A stretch of DNA of 64,000 bases from UBA10205 sp964373815. Lineage in GTDB: Archaea > Iainarchaeota > Iainarchaeia > Iainarchaeales > Iainarchaeaceae. Shown here piece after piece: positions 15,665 through 23,207 of the stretch. A program made the translations under genes and the position numbers. The stretch lies in contig CAYJWI010000002.1 in the NCBI GenBank assembly GCA_964373815.1, forward strand, positions 1-64,000. Direction: 5' to 3'. Within the stretch, counting starts at the first letter, position 1; every line of letters begins with the position of its first letter. Under the pieces are notes generated by a model. That model was not told the DNA's origin, searched no databases, and saw only the letters and a program-made list of their open reading frames with translations.

Positions 15665-17074
15665 CTAGAACAACTTGGTCTGTTTTACAGGCTGGCCCCC
15701 ATCCACGTCTTCCTGGCTTTGCTCGCCTTTTTCAATTTCGCCCTTACCGGAAGCAGATTCTTGCGCTGGCTTTTCATTATTCCCTTTTTCGGGCTTTTCT
15801 TTTGTCTCGCCGGCGAGACCCGCATCCTGCAAAATGCCCTGCACCTTTTTAGTGTCTGGCGAAGTGCCAAGCAGGAACGCGACCTCCTTTTCGTTTAGCG
15901 CGAAGAGACCAGCGAATGCGACGGCCTTTTCCCTATCTTTTGCAAACACCTGCTTTATGTAAGGCAGGTCAGCCGAAATTGTCTTGCGCGAGGAGGAGTG
16001 CGTCTTTGCGCCGATTTTGAAACCGAGTTCCTTTTTCATGTTCCGAAGGCCCGCTGTTTTTGAGAGCATTGAAAGAAGCCCGGGAAACTGGTACATCACG
16101 AAATCATTAGAGGGTTTTTCCTTTGAAAGCGCAACGCCTTCCGCTGCGAGCTCGGTGCTATACCTCAAAAACCCCCAGTGCTGCTTGTTGTAAATCCTGC
16201 CGTTGAAAACATCGGCCCTTGAGAGCCTGTCGAATGCGAGTGCGGCATCGCCCAAATTCTGGTACTGCCTCGGTATGTTCTCCTCCACCCAGCGAAAAAG
16301 CATGTCGCTGCTCAAATCGCTCTGCGAGCGCGCCTCGCGCACCTCGCCAAAGCTCGTGCCCTTGAAAATCGCCTTCATCACGCTGAAAACCTTCTGCTGG
16401 CGCTCGCGCGAGTAAAGCGACTTCACATCCGGGAGCGAAACATTCCCGGCAAAGGAGAGCGTGTGCAGGTCGAGAAGGGCAGATCTCATGTCACCAGAGG
16501 AGCTGCGGCAAAGCTCTTTTACCGCATCTTCTTCGAATGGGATTTTTTCGGCGGCGAGAATCTCTCCGAGGCGTTTTGCCATTGAAAGGTAATTTATTTT
16601 CTTGAACTCGAACGCCCTGCACATGAACCGTAGCGCTGAAATGGATTTTTCCGCAAAAATGTCGGTTGCCGTGAGGACAATCGGGTTCTTTGAGCCCTTT
16701 ATCACGGAGCTTATGGCTGAGGCGCCTCCGCGGTCTTTTCCCGAAAGTGCGTCAACCTCATCTAGAAGAATCATCCTCTTTTGCCCGAAAAAAGAGGCGT
16801 TCTGCGATGCAGGCCCCACAATTTTTTCTACCGCATCCTTCGACCTCAAATCAGAGCTGTTGAGCTCCACCACATCCCACTTGAACATTTGCGCAATCAT
16901 GTAGGCAAGGCATGTCTTGCCAGCACCTGTCTGGCCCCAGAGCAAAAGCGGCGGCTCCCTCTCCCCCCTCTCCCACTTCTTGGCCCACTCTATGCTCTTT
17001 TCTACAATCTCGGAGTTGCCTATGAACTCCCCGGGGTTTTTTGGGGAAAACTTTTCAGTCCAGAGCTGTGACAT
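15665..17074 (-). CDS. rfcL: Replication factor C large subunit
   Basis: RfcL with RfcS loads the PCNA clamp at primer ends. The 469-residue protein begins LWTEKFSPKNPGEFIGN, has Walker A (GQTGAGKT) and Walker B (ILLDEVDAL), sensor residues in the TATD region, and a charged, low-complexity C-terminal tail ending KQTKLF, a PCNA-interacting (PIP-like) motif. Length is typical of archaeal RfcL. The small subunit is unlinked at 32799. orc1 follows upstream in the same direction, forming a replication cluster. Confidence 0.95.
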   Translation of the reverse strand: MSQLWTEKFSPKNPGEFIGNSEIVEKSIEWAKKWERGEREPPLLLWGQTGAGKTCLAYMIAQMFKWDVVELNSSDLRSKDAVEKIVGPASQNASFFGQKRMILLDEVDALSGKDRGGASAISSVIKGSKNPIVLTATDIFAEKSISALRFMCRAFEFKKINYLSMAKRLGEILAAEKIPFEEDAVKELCRSSSGDMRSALLDLHTLSFAGNVSLPDVKSLYSRERQQKVFSVMKAIFKGTSFGEVREARSQSDLSSDMLFRWVEENIPRQYQNLGDAALAFDRLSRADVFNGRIYNKQHWGFLRYSTELAAEGVALSKEKPSNDFVMYQFPGLLSMLSKTAGLRNMKKELGFKIGAKTHSSSRKTISADLPYIKQVFAKDREKAVAFAGLFALNEKEVAFLLGTSPDTKKVQGILQDAGLAGETKEKPEKGNNEKPAQESASGKGEIEKGEQSQEDVDGGQPVKQTKLF

Positions 17075-17166
17075 GAAATGGAAAGGCTGGAAAGGGAATA
17101 AAAGGCTTTAACATCCAAGCGGCCGGGCGAGGAAGCTTTCATAATTAGCCATCCAATAATTTGAGG

Positions 17167-18297
17167 TTATTTGAGCAGGGAATTTATTTCCTTCAGTATG
17201 AACTGCTTTTTTACCCTCGAGGAGAATTCCTTTGTCTTGCCCTTGTTCCCGAGCTCGATGTATTTGGATGAGACAAGGCCCTGCTTTTCGAGCCTTGAGA
17301 GGATGTCGCGCAGCCTGCGCTCCTTAAGCGAGCCCTTCTCCGAAAAAAATCCGTAAATTTTGCCCGAATGCACCGGCTCGTTTTCCGCGACAAACTTCAG
17401 CAGCCCGAGCTCCTCTTGCGCGAGGTGCTTTAGTCCCTTTAGCGCGGAAACCGCGTCGGCATCCTCGAACGCCTCCTTTAGGTGCTCGACGAGGAGCTTG
17501 CCCTTGTTGGCCCTTTCGGCAATCCTTCCGGCCTTGAGCAATGATTCGAGCGCAACCCTTGCATCTCCCCCGAGTTTTGCAGCATGGCCAGCAGCGACAT
17601 TCACAACGTCTTTCTCAACTGCGCCCTTGAGGAATGCAAGCTCCACCCGTTCAGAAAGTATTGCCTTTAGCTGCTCTGGGGTGTAGGGGTTGAACACTAT
17701 CGCCTGCTCGGTTAGGGAGCTCCTTATGCGCGGGTCGAGGCGGCTGGTGAGCGAAACATCATTTGAAATCAGAACGATGCCTATGCGGAGCTTCTCGTAC
17801 TCCACAACACGCAATAGGTCATAGAGGAGTTTCGAGTTTGCCTCCGTTAGCAGCAGCTGGTCCACTTCATCTAGCACTACAATCGGGGTGAAGCCGCACT
17901 TGCGCAGGGCCTCTACCATGTTCGAGAAAACCTCATCCGTGGCAAGGCCCCTGCGGGGGACAACTGCGCCGACGAAATTCGCAATCGAACTTAATACCGA
18001 AGGCCTCGAATTGTACTCGAAGCAATTGAGGTAATGCGCCTTGGCCCTGCCAAAGGACTCCTCGAGCTGCTTTAGGACGAACTTCGCGCACACGGTTTTC
18101 CCAACGCCTGTCGGGCCTGCGAGGAAAACATTGAGCGGCTTTCTTCCCTTGAGTATCGGGTCAAAGCAGTAGACAAGAGAATCTATTTCCTTGTCCCTGA
18201 AGGGGAGCCTTTCGGGGATGAATTCTGGATAGAGGAAGCGCTCATCCTTGAAAACCCCGTGCTCTGCCTGCCTTGGGGAAAAAAGGTTCTTGGGCAT
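17167..18297 (-). CDS. orc1: Orc1/Cdc6 replication initiator
   Basis: The 376-residue protein has AAA+ Walker A (GPTGVGKT), Walker B (IVVLDEVDQL), the sensor and arginine-finger region (SRLDPRIRSSL) and a C-terminal winged helix (RRLRDILSRLEKQGLV) that binds origin repeats. ATG 18297 begins MPKNLFSPRQ, in line with family starts; the longer upstream reading is repeat DNA. A TATA-like TTTTAATA lies ~25 bases upstream. Archaeal origins commonly sit beside orc1, so the repeat-rich space at 18298-18734 is the natural candidate. Confidence 0.95.
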   Translation of the reverse strand: MPKNLFSPRQAEHGVFKDERFLYPEFIPERLPFRDKEIDSLVYCFDPILKGRKPLNVFLAGPTGVGKTVCAKFVLKQLEESFGRAKAHYLNCFEYNSRPSVLSSIANFVGAVVPRRGLATDEVFSNMVEALRKCGFTPIVVLDEVDQLLLTEANSKLLYDLLRVVEYEKLRIGIVLISNDVSLTSRLDPRIRSSLTEQAIVFNPYTPEQLKAILSERVELAFLKGAVEKDVVNVAAGHAAKLGGDARVALESLLKAGRIAERANKGKLLVEHLKEAFEDADAVSALKGLKHLAQEELGLLKFVAENEPVHSGKIYGFFSEKGSLKERRLRDILSRLEKQGLVSSKYIELGNKGKTKEFSSRVKKQFILKEINSLLK

Positions 18298-18734
18298 GGA
18301 CAGATTAATGCCTTGGGATATTAAAATCAAATGCCCCGCACAAAATGCCATGCGAAGCAAAGCCGACCTCGCCGAGGCAAGGCTTACCGAAGGTAACCGC
18401 TCCCTTCCGAGGAGCATGCTCGGAGTAGGGTGCCTCCCCAACCGAGGCTTCGGTTGGCACCGGCACTGAACCCCTCCGCAAAACACTTATACTCTAGGAG
18501 CGATAATCAAAGTGAAGGCTCAATGGTGGGATTTCAAAAAGGAAGTTAAGGGACCGATGCTGCTTCTAGTTTTCCCCCTTAACTCCCTCTCACCCCCAAC
18601 CGCATGCTTTCGGTTGGGAGAGTACCCTATCTTCATTTGGACTTGATAGGCTTTGCTCCGCATTCAAACTAAAAAAGCAATTCCCCCTAACTAAACTGAA
18701 AAGGTTAAAAAGCCCTAAACAACCCATTAATAGC
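18298..18734. other. Repeat-rich intergenic region, candidate replication origin
   Basis: These 437 bases contain no gene. They hold many palindromes: CCTCG/CGAGG (18367-18377), GAGCATGCTC (18412-18421), CCAACCGA/TCGGTTGG (18438-18457), CCCAACCG/CGGTTGGG (18595-18618) and AGTTAAGGG/CCCTTAACT (18544-18552, 18576-18584). TTCCCCCTTAACT recurs as TTCCCCCTAACT (18572, 18681), a C/G string somewhat like the G-string of origin recognition boxes. Position beside orc1 and the repeats suggest an origin; I cannot match a full ORB. Structured RNA is the alternative. Confidence 0.4.
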
Positions 18735-19043
18735 ATGGGCAACGACCACAGCCACGATGAAGGTCACGGCGAGAGCAAGCCCGCATCGAAAGGCAAAAAG
18801 AACATGAGCGACGGCCTTTTCGAAAGGGCGCAGGGCTACATCACAAAAAGCATAAGCAGGTTCGTCGCATTCCTCTTCATACTCGTCTCAATAGGCGCTG
18901 TAATGGGCTACTTTGTGGCCCAGCAGAGGGGAACAGAATTCCTTGTAATTGTCCCCGCATTCGCTGGCATACTCGCATACTACAACAGGGACTTCGCGGT
19001 CGCGCTTTTCGCGGTATTCCTCCTTCTTATAATTTTCATCTGA
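18735..19043 (+). CDS. Small membrane protein with His-rich start, unknown
   Basis: This 102-residue protein has a soluble, His/Lys-rich N-terminus (MGNDHSHDEGHGESKP), then two or three membrane segments (FVAFLFILVSIGAVMGYFVA; FLVIVPAFAGILAYY; VALFAVFLLLIIFI). The His-rich start might bind metal, but that is only a guess. It lies five bases before the regulator at 19049, so the two may be one operon. No family recognised. Confidence 0.6.
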   Translation: MGNDHSHDEGHGESKPASKGKKNMSDGLFERAQGYITKSISRFVAFLFILVSIGAVMGYFVAQQRGTEFLVIVPAFAGILAYYNRDFAVALFAVFLLLIIFI

Positions 19044-19048
19044 GCCTG

Positions 19049-19732
19049 ATGCACATGCCGGAAGTTTCACTCTCGAAAACAGAGTTCAAGGCGCTCTCGT
19101 CCGAGAGCCGGACAAAAATACTCAAAATGCTAGACGAGCGCAACCACACCCTCTCCGAACTTGCCGCAAAAACAGGCATGGCGGCGCCCACGGTAAAGCA
19201 GCACGCCTCTGTGCTGGTGCAGTCAGGGCTAATAGAGCTGCGTGACGAGGGCAGGAAGTGGAAGTACTACGCACTAACGAAAAAAGGCAAGGACATAGTC
19301 AATGCGAAAAGCAACAACACCAACATATTGCTAATACTCTCATCCGCAATACTCGTAGCAGGGCTCGGCATAGCGCTCATGTTCGCGGGGCAGGGGGCAA
19401 TTTTTTCCCAAAACATTGCACCGGGCATTGGCGGCGAGGCGCCTCCGCTCGGCACGGCAGCGCAACCTGCATCAGACAAATCAATAATCGCAAGGGAGAT
19501 TGTACCGACAGAAATAAGCGCTTCGAGCCAGGCACTTTCCGGGTGCCAACCTGGCTTTGATGCCGCCGGAGAGCGGGCAGAGGCGCTTGCCCAAAAATGC
19601 AGGGATGCAAAGGATAGGGGGCAGTGCGAAGCCATCGATGAGTACAGCGCAACAATAACAAGCTTCGAGCAGGCGGATGGAAAACCAGACTGCGAATGGA
19701 CAGAGAATTCAGCACAAACAGCAACAAAATAG
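19049..19732 (+). CDS. Membrane-anchored ArsR-type winged-helix regulator
   Basis: Residues 8-85 form a winged helix (LSSESRTKILKMLDERNHTLSELAAKTGMAAPTVKQH read in parts) ending in a wing (RDEGRKWKYYALT) typical of ArsR-like regulators. One membrane helix (ILLILSSAILVAGLGIALMFAG) follows near 95-117. A ~100-residue extracytoplasmic part carries four cysteines, likely disulfides. This one-chain layout links an outside signal to transcription. Targets are unknown; the pilin genes directly downstream are natural candidates. ATG 19055 is an alternative start. Confidence 0.7.
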   Translation: MHMPEVSLSKTEFKALSSESRTKILKMLDERNHTLSELAAKTGMAAPTVKQHASVLVQSGLIELRDEGRKWKYYALTKKGKDIVNAKSNNTNILLILSSAILVAGLGIALMFAGQGAIFSQNIAPGIGGEAPPLGTAAQPASDKSIIAREIVPTEISASSQALSGCQPGFDAAGERAEALAQKCRDAKDRGQCEAIDEYSATITSFEQADGKPDCEWTENSAQTATK

Positions 19733-19735
19733 TAA

Positions 19736-19763
19736 TTCGTCAATCGACGTAATCCTTTTAAAG
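19736..19763 (+). promoter_or_regulatory. Pilin promoter with TCGTCAATCGACG element
   Basis: TTCGTCAATCGACG (19736-19749) directly precedes a TATA-like CCTTTTAAAG (19754-19763), itself ~26 bases before ATG 19785. CGTC and GACG form an inverted repeat. The same element stands before TATA boxes at 21985 (minus) and 45034 (plus), so it is a shared regulator site. Confidence 0.55.
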
Positions 19764-19784
19764 TGTTTTCAGCTACCTTTTTGC

Positions 19785-19955
19785 ATGCTTGAAGGCCAGA
19801 GGGCGCAGGTCTCGATTGAAATGATAATAGTGCTCGCGGCGCTCGTTGCAATAGCGCTCCTGCTAGTTTCGCAGCTCCAGAAGACCGCAGAAAAAGGTGC
19901 GCAGGCAATTGACAAAAAAGCGGATTCGATTTTCAAGGAAATAGAAGAGATATGA
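19785..19955 (+). CDS. Small class III-signal pilin-like protein
   Basis: This 56-residue protein starts MLEGQRAQVSIEMIIVLAA: a short charged leader, a cleavage site before Q/VSIE and a hydrophobic helix. That is the archaeal type IV pilin (class III) pattern, with the glutamate five residues into the mature helix. The C-terminal part is a charged amphipathic helix (KKADSIFKEIEEI). ATG 19785 is set by the signal and TATA spacing. It is immediately followed by a second pilin-like gene. Confidence 0.75.
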   Translation: MLEGQRAQVSIEMIIVLAALVAIALLLVSQLQKTAEKGAQAIDKKADSIFKEIEEI

Positions 19956-20354
19956 ATGCCAAAAGCCCAGGTGAGCATCGAGTTCATCCTCCTGCTTGCC
20001 GCATCGCTTGCATTCATCTCCGGCATCGCGGCGGCGCTCTCCAGCCTCAATGATTCCGCGCTGCTTGCAATCGATGCACAGGGCGCAAAATCGCTCTCCT
20101 CTGAAATCAGCTCTTCAGCCCGCACACTTTCCCTCCTCGGCAATGGCTCTGAAAAAAAATTGCCTTACTCCGCCCTCGGAAACTGGAGAATTTCACAAAA
20201 CGCGGGGAAGGCTTACGTGCTTGTCGGCAACGGAGCGGGGAATGTGGAAATAGAGCTCCATGGCATAGTTGTTGCCGGGGGAATGGAACTGAAGCGAAAA
20301 GGGTTTTTGGTGCTAAGAAAAGAGGGCGGGAAAATATTACTGCAAAATGGATAG
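19956..20354 (+). CDS. Class III-signal pilin-like protein
   Basis: The start MPKAQVSIEFILLLAASLAF is a class III prepilin signal with a conserved Glu. The rest of the 132 residues is a Ser-rich stalk and a beta-rich head (KAYVLVGNGAGNVEIELHGI). It starts directly after the preceding stop, so both are co-translated. Its 3' end overlaps the last gene of the converging pilin-like operon by 18 bases. Confidence 0.75.
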   Translation: MPKAQVSIEFILLLAASLAFISGIAAALSSLNDSALLAIDAQGAKSLSSEISSSARTLSLLGNGSEKKLPYSALGNWRISQNAGKAYVLVGNGAGNVEIELHGIVVAGGMELKRKGFLVLRKEGGKILLQNG

Positions 20355-20672
20355 CGATATTTTTTCAATGCGACCACCCCTTTCTATGATAATTTCTTTT
20401 CGCGCCATTGAAGGGGTCTCGGAAGCCGCAGAGCCTTCGGCAACCAGCTCGATTTTATGGGGCGCATCGCCGAAGAAAAGGGAAAAATCGTTTTCCATTT
20501 CTTCCCGCGAAGGATGCGTTTGCGCCCACACTATGAGCAAATCGCCCATCTTCTGCGCCAAGGGCAAATCGCCGCCGGAAAAACTTTGGCGGATTGGCAT
20601 CGAGGAAATGAGTGCAAGAAGAACGAGCAGGGCTATTACTGCCTCAATCGAGAGAAGGCCCCTAATTTTCAC
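20337..20672 (-). CDS. Pilin-like protein, last gene of the minus-strand operon
   Basis: The GTG at 20672 overlaps the stop of the upstream gene (GTGAAAATTAG). The 111-residue product starts VKIRGLLSIEAVIALLVLLAL, a pilin-type leader with SIEA at the cleavage region, then a soluble domain. Longer readings in this frame extend into the upstream gene and lack a signal. Probably a minor pilin. Confidence 0.6.
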   Translation of the reverse strand: MKIRGLLSIEAVIALLVLLALISSMPIRQSFSGGDLPLAQKMGDLLIVWAQTHPSREEMENDFSLFFGDAPHKIELVAEGSAASETPSMARKEIIIERGGRIEKISLSILQ

Positions 20673-21108
20673 AGACAACAACCCCGAGCACGGCTTTTTC
20701 TGCAGGGCCGAGCAATACAAACCTTTCAACCGAAATGCAGGAGCCGCTTTGCCCGTTGAAAAAATATCCCTTTCCTGAAAGCGAACGTGCATAGAGCCCA
20801 GAAAGCGTGAATTTTCCGAAAACCACTGGATGAATTTTTGCTAGGAGTGCGGGGTTTAGAAGGTTTGCCTCCGGCCTTTTCTTCCCCTGATTGTAATATG
20901 CCGCGCCGAGTTCTGGGTTTAGCTCATTGTGGTTCTTTACAATGGATTCTGCGAGCGCGGAGGCGAAAAAATATTTTTCGGCTTCCCTCAACCCATAGGA
21001 ATTTTCGGCATAGAATGGCGAAATTGCCGCAAAAAGGAAGTAAAGGGAAAAAAGCACCGCGAGAGAGGCGAGCAGGGCATCAGAGCTGAAAATAATCCCC
21101 CTACCCAT
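20662..21108 (-). CDS. Pilin-like membrane protein
   Basis: The 148-residue product starts MGRGIIFSSDALLASLAVLFSLYFLF, where the usual SIE is replaced by SSDALL, a variant seen elsewhere in this window (48874). A soluble domain with cysteines (SGSCISVE, VVVCEN) follows. Its ATG overlaps the upstream stop by eight bases, so it is part of the four-gene operon. Likely a minor pilin or pilus-tip part. Confidence 0.65.
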   Translation of the reverse strand: MGRGIIFSSDALLASLAVLFSLYFLFAAISPFYAENSYGLREAEKYFFASALAESIVKNHNELNPELGAAYYNQGKKRPEANLLNPALLAKIHPVVFGKFTLSGLYARSLSGKGYFFNGQSGSCISVERFVLLGPAEKAVLGVVVCEN

Positions 21109-21415
21109 AATGCCCCTCCACCTGAACTAATATTCCGCTGCCATCCCTGAAAGCGGGGGGGAAAATATCCGCGCTTTTAAGGCCTGAAAAAACCTTTCCG
21201 TTGTAAGGGGCGCATCCATCTTCGAGCCTTAGCAAACCCCCGGCAGCAGCGTAATACATGTTTAGGGATGCGGCACAAAAAACCGCTGTCGCTTTTGCCG
21301 ATAAAAGTGCAGCGCCCTCCTTCTGCTTTGCGATGATGTTTTTCTCAGCTGAAAGTGCAAAGGAAACAAAAAGAGTAAGCGCGAGGAGCGCGAAAACGAG
21401 CTCTAGCGAATTCAT
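21101..21415 (-). CDS. Pilin-like protein
   Basis: ATG 21415 overlaps the preceding stop (ATGA). The 104-residue product starts MNSLELVFALLALTLFVSFAL, a pilin-like helix with Glu five residues in and a minimal leader. The head contains two cysteines (FCAASLN, EDGCAPYNG). The longer upstream reading lies inside the previous gene and is rejected. Confidence 0.65.
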   Translation of the reverse strand: MNSLELVFALLALTLFVSFALSAEKNIIAKQKEGAALLSAKATAVFCAASLNMYYAAAGGLLRLEDGCAPYNGKVFSGLKSADIFPPAFRDGSGILVQVEGHYG

Positions 21416-21936
21416 CCAAATGGCACCGCCACGGTCTGTGAATAGCCTTGCGGGATGGCGAAAAAAGTCCTGTAATCCCCCTTCACTATTTTTCCGCATG
21501 GGAAATTTTTCCCAGTGACTGAATACTGGAGCATGGCTAGCCCAGCGTACTTGTATGCAATCACTTTGCTCGAAGCGGAAAGAGATTCTGGCGAAAGGGC
21601 TGAAATTTGTTTTATGGAGCCGGAGGTTTTTGCGCACATCCCGCTTTGCACAAACCCCAGCTTGCCGAAATAGGAAATTATTTTTGAATTAGCTTTTCCC
21701 TTAACCAGCTCCGCATCAACAATTGGGAATGCGTGTTCCGAGAGCGCGGATTTTATTGCTGCGTCAAAGAGCAGTTCCGCCTCCTGCCTTTGGAACGAAG
21801 CCTGCTGCATTTCGGAAACCTGCGCCTCGATGGAATTGTAATTTTCACTAAGGGATGCCTGGGTTGAGAGCGCGAGGAGCAGGATTTCAAGGCCAGCCGC
21901 GAGCACCATTGCGCCGAAAAAGCCAGAAGAATCCAT
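21412..21936 (-). CDS. Pilin-like protein, first gene of the minus-strand operon
   Basis: The 174-residue product starts MDSSGFFGAMVLAAGLEILLLALS, a membrane helix with a long Ser/Gln stalk (SIEAQVSEMQQASFQRQEAELLF) and a C-terminal domain with cysteines (GMCAKTSG, NFPCGKI). ATG 21936 is preferred to 21951 because the TATA box at 21961-21967 is ~26 bases upstream. The promoter carries the shared TCGTCAATC element. Likely a minor pilin. Confidence 0.65.
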   Translation of the reverse strand: MDSSGFFGAMVLAAGLEILLLALSTQASLSENYNSIEAQVSEMQQASFQRQEAELLFDAAIKSALSEHAFPIVDAELVKGKANSKIISYFGKLGFVQSGMCAKTSGSIKQISALSPESLSASSKVIAYKYAGLAMLQYSVTGKNFPCGKIVKGDYRTFFAIPQGYSQTVAVPFG

Positions 21937-21960
21937 TAAAAGAGGTAGCATGGAACCAAC

Positions 21961-21985
21961 TATAAATATTACGTTGATTGACGAA
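21961..21985 (-). promoter_or_regulatory. Pilin-operon promoter with TCGTCAATCAACG element
   Basis: On the minus strand TTCGTCAATCAACGTAATATTTATA runs from 21985 to 21961. It matches the element at 19736 in 18 consecutive bases except one, and again abuts the TATA box. Confidence 0.55.
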
Positions 21986-22033
21986 TAGCAGAATTGGTGG
22001 GTTTTTATTGGTTTTGAAAGAATATTCCGTCCC

Positions 22034-22651
22034 ATGAACGAGCGCGAAAGGAACGACCTTGTGATAAGCTGGCTTACGGTGAGCTTTGCCTTTGCATGGA
22101 TAGGGTTTGCGGTGTTCAGCATGCGGGGGCTTGAACAGTTTTCCATGCAATTCCTCATAATGCTCGTCGCTGTGGGAAGCGGTTTCATACTACACGAGCT
22201 CGCGCACAAGTACGTTGCCATACACTACGGCGCGCATGCTGAGTTCAGGGCATGGAGGCAGGGCCTGCTGCTCGCCATCGGTCTTGCGATTTTTACCAAC
22301 GGGACTTTCGTTTTTGCGGCGCCGGGGGCGGTCTACGTTTACGGCAGGAACATCACTGTAAAGCAGAACGGGATAATCTCGCTCGCGGGGCCGGTGACGA
22401 ACCTGCTCGTGGTATTGGGGTTTGGGGTATTGCTCTCCTTGCTAAAGCCTTTGGGCCTAGTTGAACAGGTAATTATTTCTACGATGTATGTGAACTTCTT
22501 CTTGGCGGCATTCAACATGCTCCCCATTTTCCCGCTCGACGGAAGCAAGGTCTTTGCCTGGGACAAGGCGGTGTGGCTTGTGACAACGGCAATCGCTTGC
22601 CTCGGGGTTTTGTTTTTCCAGTACGTGGTCGCAGTGTTTTCGCTTGTGTAA
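22034..22651 (+). CDS. Site-2 protease family (M50) membrane metalloprotease
   Basis: This 205-residue membrane protein has the zinc motif HELAHKYVA (HExxH, residues ~55-63) in a membrane helix and the third ligand in FNMLPIFPLDGSKVFAWD (NxxPxxPLDG). These define intramembrane M50 proteases, which cut membrane-bound regulators or signal remnants. It has no PDZ or CBS domain and about six membrane segments. It is divergent from the pilin-like operon. The substrate is unknown; the membrane-anchored regulator at 19049 would be an appealing but unproven target. Confidence 0.88.
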   Translation: MNERERNDLVISWLTVSFAFAWIGFAVFSMRGLEQFSMQFLIMLVAVGSGFILHELAHKYVAIHYGAHAEFRAWRQGLLLAIGLAIFTNGTFVFAAPGAVYVYGRNITVKQNGIISLAGPVTNLLVVLGFGVLLSLLKPLGLVEQVIISTMYVNFFLAAFNMLPIFPLDGSKVFAWDKAVWLVTTAIACLGVLFFQYVVAVFSLV

Positions 22652-22687
22652 GGAACGTATTTATACCACCCATAGCTTCCATCTGTA

Positions 22688-23206
22688 ATGAAAAGGACTT
22701 ACAGGGATACTGGGCTTTTCCACCACGCGGTAAGGGTTGGCAGAAACGGCAAACCTATTGTAATCACGAAATTCAGGACAATGAAAATGGATGCGGAAAA
22801 AGAAGCTGGACGTGTTTTTGGAAGAGGGAGGTTTCTAGGGAAATTCAGCAAAGATGACCCGAGAATCACGCGATTCGGAAAATTCCTGCGCAGAACTCAC
22901 TTGGATGAAGCCCCACAAATAGTGAATTTGCTCAAGGGGCAATTTTCACTGGTAGGCATGAGGCCACTGACAAGAGCTGAGTATTCCTCATTGCCGCCGG
23001 ATGTCAAAAAACTTTATGATGAGCACGGCCCAGCAATGATTGGGGTGCCTTATACGCTCAGCAATTTCCCCCCGACAAAGGAAGAAGTTTTCGAAGAATT
23101 GAAAAGATTCCACTCAATGCACAGGGAAAACCGGCTAAAGGCGAATGCCCTTTATGCGTTCAGGTTTTTGAAGAACAGGCTGACCGGGAAATCCTGGTCA
23201 AAGTGA
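22688..23206 (+). CDS. Sugar-phosphate transferase domain without membrane anchor
   Basis: The core resembles the bacterial sugar transferase family (WcaJ/WbaP C-domain): VITKFRTMKMDA, RITRFGKFLRRTHLDEAPQIVNLLKG and FSLVGMRPL are family signatures. These enzymes attach a sugar phosphate to a lipid carrier. Here the protein starts at the equivalent of the domain middle (172 residues) and lacks the usual N-terminal membrane helix and re-entrant segment. It may pair with a separate anchor or be degraded. Its stop nearly touches the convergent CDC48 gene. Confidence 0.8.
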   Translation: MKRTYRDTGLFHHAVRVGRNGKPIVITKFRTMKMDAEKEAGRVFGRGRFLGKFSKDDPRITRFGKFLRRTHLDEAPQIVNLLKGQFSLVGMRPLTRAEYSSLPPDVKKLYDEHGPAMIGVPYTLSNFPPTKEEVFEELKRFHSMHRENRLKANALYAFRFLKNRLTGKSWSK

Positions 23207-23207
23207 C

